19,400 nt of DNA, taken from NCBI GenBank assembly GCA_035938265.1, contig DASZHA010000098.1, forward strand, positions 1-19,400. Reading direction: 5' to 3'. Positions 7,231 through 13,325 of this stretch are shown here, in pieces (within the stretch, counting starts at the first letter, position 1; each line of letters opens with the position of its first letter). Source of the DNA: DASZHA01 sp035938265. GTDB lineage: Bacteria > Chloroflexota > Dormibacteria > DASZGP01. A program made the translations under genes and the position numbers. The notes under the pieces were generated by a model. The model made no database searches and was not told where the DNA came from. It saw nothing but the letters and a program-made list of their open reading frames with translations.

Positions 7231-7462
7231 CCACAGGCACACACGCGGACACTGCTGGGGCGCCAGGGACCATGCCGGGTCGGAGCATGGGTGGAGCCGC
7301 GGTCGCCATCGCCGCCGTCGCTGGGCCGCGCTGATGGCCTGGCAGATGATGGCAGGACGGCGCCGGCGCTGGGTGGCCGCCCAGCGGTGGGGTGGGGGCG
7401 TACCAGGCGAACGCCCGGCGACGGTTTCGCTACCGCAGCGCGGCGACGTCACCTGGATCTAA
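7223..7462 (+). CDS. Doubtful small basic Trp/Arg-rich ORF
   Basis: An ATG overlaps the protease stop by eight bases (ATGGCTGA, the same junction as nuoG/nuoH) and opens a 79-residue frame ending at TAA 7462. A GGAG at 7210-7213 lies nine bases upstream. The product is very rich in Arg, Trp, His and Gly (for example GRHRRRRWAALMAWQMMAGR), with no cysteine motif and no family I recognise. Third-position GC is high but not decisive. For the gene: it fills an otherwise empty 228-base gap exactly and overlaps the stop of the convergent gene by three bases. Against: GC-rich DNA readily produces Arg-rich spurious frames. Confidence 0.35.
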   Translation: MADHRHTRGHCWGARDHAGSEHGWSRGRHRRRRWAALMAWQMMAGRRRRWVAAQRWGGGVPGERPATVSLPQRGDVTWI

Positions 7463-7647
7463 GAAGCCAGCTTCAGCTCGGGTTCGCGCTGCGCCCTGGC
7501 TCGCTCACGGACGTGGCGCACCGCTTCGGCTGAGGCGCGGTGGCCGCAGCGGGGGCACGCCAGGCGCCGGGCGCCAGCGGCCTGGCGGGGCGGTAGCCAC
7601 TGGGGCAGGCCGCACCGCTGGCAATGAATCTTGAGTGGTAGTGCCAT
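7459..7647 (-). CDS. Small zinc-ribbon protein, SOS-box controlled
   Basis: The 62-residue product has two CxxC knuckles, IHCQRCG (C9, C12) and LACPRCGHR (C31, C34), separated by 18 residues, a classic zinc ribbon, followed by a basic helical tail (AVRHVRERARAQREPELKLAS). Such proteins bind zinc and often nucleic acid or protein partners; I cannot assign a specific role. ATG 7647 is chosen over the longer frame from 7698 because a complete promoter (TTGCAA, 18 bases, TACACT) ends six bases before it, and the longer start would place the promoter inside the gene. The promoter spacer contains a perfect LexA-type palindrome, so DNA-damage induction is predicted. Confidence 0.75.
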   Translation of the reverse strand: MALPLKIHCQRCGLPQWLPPRQAAGARRLACPRCGHRASAEAVRHVRERARAQREPELKLAS

Positions 7648-7683
7648 GGGTAGAGTGTAGCGAACGCCTGTTCGCATTTGCAA
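7648..7683 (-). promoter_or_regulatory. Promoter of the zinc-ribbon gene (-35 TTGCAA, -10 TACACT)
   Basis: On the minus strand TTGCAA (7683-7678) and TACACT (7659-7654) are separated by 18 bases. The -10 ends six bases before ATG 7647, predicting a leaderless transcript. No ribosome binding site is present, which agrees. The LexA-type palindrome fills most of the spacer. Confidence 0.6.
7661..7674. promoter_or_regulatory. LexA (SOS) box, CGAAC-N4-GTTCG
   Basis: CGAACGCCTGTTCG is a perfect five-base-arm palindrome. Read on the minus strand, CGAACAGGCGTTCG fits the Gram-positive LexA/DinR consensus CGAAC-RNRY-GTTCG (known for Bacillus, with similar sites in Actinobacteria) at every position. 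It lies inside the -35/-10 spacer of the zinc-ribbon gene, an ideal repression position. It is about 50 bases upstream of the start of the divergent membrane-protein gene and may affect that too. Confidence 0.7.
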
Positions 7684-7711
7684 GCAGGCCGTGGCCAATC
7701 GCCGTCGGTGC

Positions 7712-7723
7712 TATAAAGGTTCG
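7712..7723 (+). promoter_or_regulatory. Putative leaderless -10 element for the membrane protein gene
   Basis: TATAAA (7712-7717), one base from the -10 consensus, is followed by six bases and GTG 7724. This matches the layout before several other genes here. A -35 at the expected distance is not evident. Confidence 0.45.
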
Positions 7724-8191
7724 GTGTCAGCGGTCATTGAGCTCGACCCCGCCCGGTCGGGGATCGTGATGAACTCCACTGCCGACCAGCGCCTGAAGAC
7801 GTGGCTGACGGTATGGGCGCCGCTGTTCATGCTCGGTGGCACGGCCTTCTACCTGCTGCCGGGCCGTGTGACGGGGAGCATGAACCGAGGCGCGCGGCTG
7901 GTCAAGATGGAGGAGTCCCCGGTCGACGCCGACAACCTCTGGGTCGTCCTGGCGATGGCATACATGGCCCTGATCACCGCGATCACCGCCCAGGCGGCAA
8001 CCTCGGACGACAGGGTCCGGCGGGAGGAGCTGGTCCGCTACCTGATGGTGGGGAAGGCGGCCTCCTCGTTCGGGGCCCTCGGCTATTTCCTGTTCAAGCG
8101 CCGCGCCTACAGCTTCCTCGCCAACTTCCTTCTCGACGGCTCCATCCTCGCCGTCACCTACAAGCTCCTGGCCGATACCCGTCGGGCCTGA
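7724..8191 (+). CDS. Uncharacterised multi-pass membrane protein
   Basis: The 155-residue protein has about three to four hydrophobic segments, near residues 26-47 (WLTVWAPLFMLGGTAFYLLP), 73-92 (LWVVLAMAYMALITAITAQA), 107-121 and 130-148. A charged loop lies between the first two (MNRGARLVKMEESPVDADN) and another, also Arg-rich, precedes the third (SDDRVRREELVRY). I do not recognise the family and see no catalytic motif. The start is uncertain: GTG 7724 has a good -10 six bases upstream, GTG 7691 would extend it by 11 residues, and ATG 7769 would drop the first 15. The gene is divergent from the SOS-box zinc-ribbon gene and lies 56 bases before nuoA, but the nuo operon has its own promoter. 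Confidence 0.75.
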   Translation: MSAVIELDPARSGIVMNSTADQRLKTWLTVWAPLFMLGGTAFYLLPGRVTGSMNRGARLVKMEESPVDADNLWVVLAMAYMALITAITAQAATSDDRVRREELVRYLMVGKAASSFGALGYFLFKRRAYSFLANFLLDGSILAVTYKLLADTRRA

Positions 8192-8200
8192 CGGGGCAGT

Positions 8201-8229
8201 CAGGTCGACCACGCCGAGGGCGTGGCCTG
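8201..8229. repeat. Inverted repeat (hairpin) upstream of the nuo promoter
   Basis: CCACGCC (8209-8215), GAG, GGCGTGG (8219-8225) form a perfect seven-base stem. CAGG (8201-8204) and CCTG (8226-8229) extend it across a four-base bulge, and GGTCGACC (8203-8210) is itself palindromic. There is no T run, so it is a weak terminator candidate for the upstream gene. It covers the expected -35 zone of the nuoA promoter and could be an operator. Confidence 0.45.
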
Positions 8230-8233
8230 TAGT

Positions 8234-8247
8234 TAGAATTGCGCGGG
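8234..8247 (+). promoter_or_regulatory. Putative nuo operon promoter (-10 TAGAAT)
   Basis: TAGAAT (8234-8239) lies eight bases before the nuoA ATG at 8248, consistent with a leaderless or very short leader. No clean -35 is visible; the expected position falls within the inverted repeat. This is the only plausible promoter seen before the twelve nuo genes. Confidence 0.45.
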
Positions 8248-8604
8248 ATGGCGAGCGAATACGTTCCCCTCTTGATCTTCTTCCTGGCCGCGGTCGCCTT
8301 CGCGGGCATCGCGATCGTGCTCTCCGCGGTGCTCGGCCCCAAGAGCCCCTCGCCGACCAAGGCCGCCCCGTACGAGTGTGGGATCGTCCCCGGTGAGACG
8401 GCACGGCGCCGTCTGCCGGTTGGCTTCTACCTCACCGCCATGCTCTTCATAGTCTTCGATGTCGAGGCCATCTTCGTCTACCCCTGGGCCGTGCTGGTGA
8501 GGCAGCTGGCCGTCCGCGGGCTCGTCGAGATGGCGATCTTCATCGGGGTGCTGGCCATCGCCCTGGTATACGTCTGGCGCAAGGGCGCGCTGGACTGGGA
8601 GTAG
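8248..8604 (+). CDS. nuoA: NADH:quinone oxidoreductase subunit A
   Basis: NuoA is a three-helix membrane subunit of complex I that packs near the quinone channel with NuoH and NuoJ. The 118-residue protein has helix 1 at about residues 6-29 and the conserved PYECGIVPGE loop, including the cysteine (about residue 46) exposed in the resting enzyme. LPVGFYLTAMLFIVFDVEAI, with the conserved acidic FDVE stretch in helix 2, follows, and then helix 3. Its length is typical. ATG 8248 is chosen over an in-frame TTG at 8239 because TAGAAT ends there. It is the first gene of the operon. Confidence 0.96.
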   Translation: MASEYVPLLIFFLAAVAFAGIAIVLSAVLGPKSPSPTKAAPYECGIVPGETARRRLPVGFYLTAMLFIVFDVEAIFVYPWAVLVRQLAVRGLVEMAIFIGVLAIALVYVWRKGALDWE

Positions 8605-8614
8605 GGGCGCGGCG

Positions 8615-9208
8615 GTGAGCATCGAGACCCCCAAGCCCCCGGCCAAGCCTGACTTCACGCCGTATCACACCGTGCGGCAGTCGCCCATCATGTTCCCCAA
8701 CCAGCCACACACCCATCCGCTGCCGCCCTCGGCGGGAGACCACCTGACCGCCTCCTTGGGCCACAACTTCGTCACCACCACCGTCAACAAGGTGGTCGCC
8801 TGGGGACGCTACAACTCGATGTGGCCGGCGCTCTTCGGCCTCGCCTGCTGCGCCATCGAGATGATGGGCACCGGCGGTCCCAAGTTCGACCTCGCCCGTT
8901 TCGGGGCCGAGGTCTTCCGAGCCTCCCCCCGCCAGGCCGACCTGATGATCGTCGCCGGACGGGTGTCGCAGAAGATGGCCCCGGTGCTGCGCCAGATCTA
9001 CGACCAGATGCCAGAGCCCAAGTGGGTGATCTCCATGGGCGCCTGTGCCTCCTGTGGCGGCGTCTTCAACAACTACGCCATCGTCCAAGGCGTGGACAAG
9101 GTGGTCCCTGTGGACGTCTATGTGCCCGGCTGCCCGCCCCGCCCCGAGGCGCTCCTCGACGCCGTCCTGAAGCTGCAACGTAAGATCCGCGCCCAGGCCG
9201 TCGCCTGA
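8615..9208 (+). CDS. nuoB: NADH:quinone oxidoreductase subunit B (N2 cluster)
   Basis: NuoB carries iron-sulfur cluster N2, the last electron carrier before quinone. The 197-residue protein has all four ligands: the tandem cysteines C78-C79 in GLACCAIEMM, C144 in MGACASCGG and C173 in VPGCPPRPE. MGACASCGG has an extra cysteine (C147) where many homologues have Ser or Asn. The ~50-residue N-terminal stretch rich in Pro and His is longer than the bacterial minimum. GTG 8615 has AGGGG at 8603-8606 as ribosome site, overlapping the nuoA stop. Confidence 0.96.
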   Translation: MSIETPKPPAKPDFTPYHTVRQSPIMFPNQPHTHPLPPSAGDHLTASLGHNFVTTTVNKVVAWGRYNSMWPALFGLACCAIEMMGTGGPKFDLARFGAEVFRASPRQADLMIVAGRVSQKMAPVLRQIYDQMPEPKWVISMGACASCGGVFNNYAIVQGVDKVVPVDVYVPGCPPRPEALLDAVLKLQRKIRAQAVA

Positions 9209-9210
9209 TC

Positions 9211-9224
9211 CAGGCGAGCGCCTG
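9211..9224. repeat. Perfect palindrome between nuoB and nuoC
   Basis: CAGGCG-AG-CGCCTG is a six-base-arm inverted repeat just after the nuoB stop, in one of only three noncoding gaps within the nuo genes. It could form a small RNA hairpin affecting nuoB/nuoC ratio or mRNA stability. It lacks a T run and is short enough to arise by chance in GC-rich DNA. Confidence 0.3.
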
Positions 9225-9230
9225 ATACAA

Positions 9231-9823
9231 GTGCCAGAAGAACAGGTCAACGGCGCCAATTCCATGGGCGTCGCCGACACCTCTGCCGACCGGGCTGCCC
9301 TGCAGAAGGCGCTGGAGATCGTCAACCAGCGCCTGCCAGGGGCGGGGGTTGAGATCGAAGAGACGCCGCCCGAGGGGGCCCTGCTGCTGGACGCGGCCCA
9401 CCTGGTGGATGCCTGCCGCGTCCTCAAGGAGGACGCCGGCCTTCGGTTCGCGATACCCCTCTTCTGCACGGCGGTCGACTGGCTCGACCGAGAGCCTCGC
9501 TTCGACCTGGTCTACCAGCTGCGCAGCCTTCACCTGCAGGCCGCCATACGGGTCAAGGTCCGGGTCGAGGACCGCCTCGACGGCCTGCCCAGCGTGCCAT
9601 CGCTGACCGGCGTCTGGAAGGGAATGGGCTACCTGGAGCGGGAAGTCTACGACCTCTTCGGGATCGAGTTCGAGGGCCATCCCGACCTGCGCCGCATCCT
9701 GATGCCCGTCGACTGGGAGGGATACCCGCTGCGGAAGGACTACGTCTCCTTCGGCGAGCCGGTCAAGTTCACCGACCGCGGCAGCTTCCCGCCCGATGCG
9801 GCGGTGCCGCAAGGGTCAGAGCA

Positions 9824-9827
<4 letters not shown>
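9231..9827 (+). CDS. nuoC: NADH:quinone oxidoreductase subunit C
   Basis: NuoC is a 30-kDa-type subunit of the peripheral arm that contacts NuoD and supports quinone-site assembly. The 198-residue product ends with the conserved block YLEREVYDLFGIEFEGHPDL, then RILMPVDWEGYPLRKDY, the family signature. The preceding beta-rich part includes FDLVYQLRSLHLQ. GTG 9231 lacks a clear ribosome site; ATG 9264 is an alternative that would shorten the protein by 11 residues. It is separate from nuoD (not a nuoCD fusion as in E. coli), and its stop overlaps the nuoD GTG by four bases. Confidence 0.95.
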
Positions 9828-11046
<1,219 letters not shown>

Positions 11047-11050
<4 letters not shown>

Positions 11051-11835
11051 GCCCGCTGGAGCTGCCCGGCGCCGGCCGGCCCTACGAGATCCTGGAGGAG
11101 GCCGAGGTGGCGCGAATCCAGGAGCTGCGCCGCCGTTATCCCAACGGCCGTTCGGCGGTCCTGCCCGCCCTCTGGATCCTGCAGCGGCGCCAGGGCATCC
11201 TGACCGCGGAGGGCATGCGCGAGGTGGCGCGTGCCCTGGAGCTGCCACCCGGGCCGGTGGAGGCGGTGGCCAGCTTCTATACGATGTTCTTCTTCAAGCC
11301 GCACGGTCGGTATGTCGTCGAGATGTGCACCAGCATGTCGTGCCTGCTCAATGGCGCGGCGCCTGTGCTCCGGACCCTGGAGAAGGAGCTTGAGGTGCCA
11401 ACCGGTGGTACCAGCAAAGACAACTTCGCGACGCTGCTGGAGGTGGAGTGCCTGGGCGCCTGCGGCGGCGCCCCCGCGGCCCAGGTCAACCACCGCTTCT
11501 TCGAGAACCTGTCGCCCGAGAAGGCGTCGGCACTGGTCGCGCACATGCGCGCCGGCACCGTCGAGGCGCTAACACCGCCGGCCGTCGCGGCAACCGACGG
11601 CAAGGCGAGCCTCCAAGAGATGCCCACCGGCGCCGAGGCGGCCGAGGATGAGACGCTGGTCGACCTGGCCAACCCCGGAGCCAACCGGTTGGAGACGGTG
11701 GGCGCCGGGGCCGCGGGCAGCGTGGTCGACCTGGTCAAGGGCCAGGGCCTCCTGCTCCGTGACACGCACCACCCGGCCGAGCGCGGCTACACCGAGCCGG
11801 CTGAGCCGCCACGATCAGCTGAGGGCGACGGGTGA
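11047..11835 (+). CDS. nuoE: NADH:quinone oxidoreductase subunit E (N1a 2Fe-2S), with long C-terminal tail
   Basis: NuoE carries the off-path 2Fe-2S cluster N1a beside the flavin subunit NuoF. The thioredoxin-like core (about 20-168) includes ASFYTMFFFKPHGRYVVEMC and the cluster ligands C94 and C99 (CTSMSC) and C135 and C139 (CLGAC), with the normal C-x4-C and C-x3-C spacing. The protein is 262 residues, whereas the family is usually about 160-180. The extra ~90 residues (from about 172) are rich in Ala, Gly, Glu and Pro and look disordered, except for a short segment near 218-236 (VVDLVKGQGLLLRD). The gene overlaps nuoD and nuoF by four bases each. Confidence 0.95.
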
Positions 11836-13325
11836 GCCTGGCAACCCAACCCCTGACCCACGCCCGTCTCACCCGCGACATCGACACCCCCGGGCTGGCC
11901 ACCCTCGACGGCTACCGCGCCTGGGGCGGCTACCGGGCGCTGGAGAAGGCGCTGGCCATGACCCCAGCGGAGATCTGCCAGGTGGTCAGCGACTCGGGCC
12001 TCACCGGCCGCGGCGGCGCCGGGTTCCCCACCGGCCGGAAGTGGAGCCTGATGCCAGCCGACAAGCATCCGCGGTACCTGGTCTGCAACGCCGACGAGTC
12101 CGAGCCCGGGACCTTCAAGGACCGCCACCTGATGGAGCGCAACCCCCACCTGGTGCTGGAGGGGCTGGTCATCGCGGCCCGCGCCGTCGAGGCCGACCAG
12201 GCCTTCATCTACGTCCGTGGCGAGTACGCCGAGATCCAGTCGATCCTCGAGGCTTGCCTCGATGAGGCGCGCGCGGCCGGGCTCGTCGGCGACAACATCC
12301 TGGGCTCGGACTGGAACCTCGAGGTCGTGATCCATGGCGGCGCCGGCGCCTACATCTGCGGTGAGGAGAACGCGCTCCTGGAATCGCTGGCGGGCAACCG
12401 CGGCCGCCCGCGGCCGAAACCGCCGTTCTTCCCGGCCGCGATTGGCGTCTACGACGCGCCCACCGCCCTGAACAACGTGGAGACGCTGGCCAACGTGCCC
12501 TTCATCGTCGAGCACGGCCCTGATGAGTTCAAGAGCGTCGGTACCGAGAAGTCGACCGGCACGCGCCTGGTCTGCCTCAGCGGCCACGTCAAGCGGCCCG
12601 GCGTCTACGAGGTGCCGCAGGGGATCCCGATGACCGGCCTGATCGAAGACCTCGGCGGCGGCATGCTCGACGGCAAGACCCTCAAGGCGGTGCAGCCAGG
12701 AGGTTCCTCGAGCCAGTTCCTGACCGCCGAGCAGGTCAGAGATTGCACCATGGACGCGGAGTCGATTCGGTCGCTGGGGTCGATGGCCGGCTCGGGCGCG
12801 GTTATCGTCATCGCCGACGACCAGTGCATCGTTGAGTACGCCAGCCGGCTGGGTGACTTCTACTACCGCGAGTCCTGCGGCAAGTGCACGCCCTGCCGCG
12901 AGGGCACCTTCTGGCATTCCCGGGTGCTGCGCCGGATCGAGGCCGGCACTGGCCGCGAGGAGGACATTGACCTCATGGTCGACGTCTGCAACAACATCGA
13001 CGGCAAGTCGCTCTGCGCCCTGGGCGAGGCTGCCGCGTGGCCGATTCGGTCGGTGGTGCAGCAGTTCACCGACGACTTCCGGGCCCACGTCGAGGCCCAT
13101 GCCTGCCCCTACGGCAACGTGGCCGTCAACCCCGGCATCCCGGCGATCCAGGAGATCCCGCTGGAAACGCCGCATCCGGCCGAGGCCCCCGGCCTGGCCG
13201 ACGCCGGCGACGTCGAGCCACGGGAGGATGCTTCCGAGCCGGCGGAAACGCCGGCGCCTCGCCGCCGCCCGGGCCCGATGGGGGAGAAGGCCGCCCACCT
13301 CCTCGGAGTCGACGACGATGACTGA
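11832..13325 (+). CDS. nuoF: NADH:quinone oxidoreductase subunit F (FMN, NADH, N3 cluster)
   Basis: NuoF oxidises NADH via FMN and passes electrons to 4Fe-4S cluster N3. The 497-residue protein has the glycine-rich nucleotide loop GLTGRGGAGFPTGRKW (about 57-71), NADESEPGTFKDR, the GAGAYICGEENALLESLAG flavin-site segment, and N3 ligands C349, C352 and C355 (SCGKCTPCREG) and C395 (SLCALGEAAAWP). The catalytic core ends near residue 430. A further ~60 residues rich in Pro, Ala, Glu and Asp end in an acidic DDDD, longer than typical NuoF (about 430-440). GTG 11832 overlaps nuoE (GTGA); the stop lies inside nuoG with an 8-base overlap. Confidence 0.97.
   Translation: MSLATQPLTHARLTRDIDTPGLATLDGYRAWGGYRALEKALAMTPAEICQVVSDSGLTGRGGAGFPTGRKWSLMPADKHPRYLVCNADESEPGTFKDRHLMERNPHLVLEGLVIAARAVEADQAFIYVRGEYAEIQSILEACLDEARAAGLVGDNILGSDWNLEVVIHGGAGAYICGEENALLESLAGNRGRPRPKPPFFPAAIGVYDAPTALNNVETLANVPFIVEHGPDEFKSVGTEKSTGTRLVCLSGHVKRPGVYEVPQGIPMTGLIEDLGGGMLDGKTLKAVQPGGSSSQFLTAEQVRDCTMDAESIRSLGSMAGSGAVIVIADDQCIVEYASRLGDFYYRESCGKCTPCREGTFWHSRVLRRIEAGTGREEDIDLMVDVCNNIDGKSLCALGEAAAWPIRSVVQQFTDDFRAHVEAHACPYGNVAVNPGIPAIQEIPLETPHPAEAPGLADAGDVEPREDASEPAETPAPRRRPGPMGEKAAHLLGVDDDD

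Noticed and set aside
7559..7586. Strong hairpin (GCCAGGC ... GCCTGGC) that looks like a terminator
   Set aside because: It lies inside the zinc-ribbon coding sequence between the CxxC motifs, has no T run, and follows from Arg/Ala/Gly codons in GC-rich DNA.
8201..8229. Hairpin before nuoA as a riboswitch or attenuator
   Set aside because: It is upstream of the likely -10 element and so would not be in the nuo transcript; too small for a known riboswitch.
12832..13317. Upstream extension of nuoG into nuoF
   Set aside because: The extension is out of frame with nuoF and Arg/Pro/Ser-rich. The ferredoxin-like NuoG N terminus begins exactly at ATG 13318.
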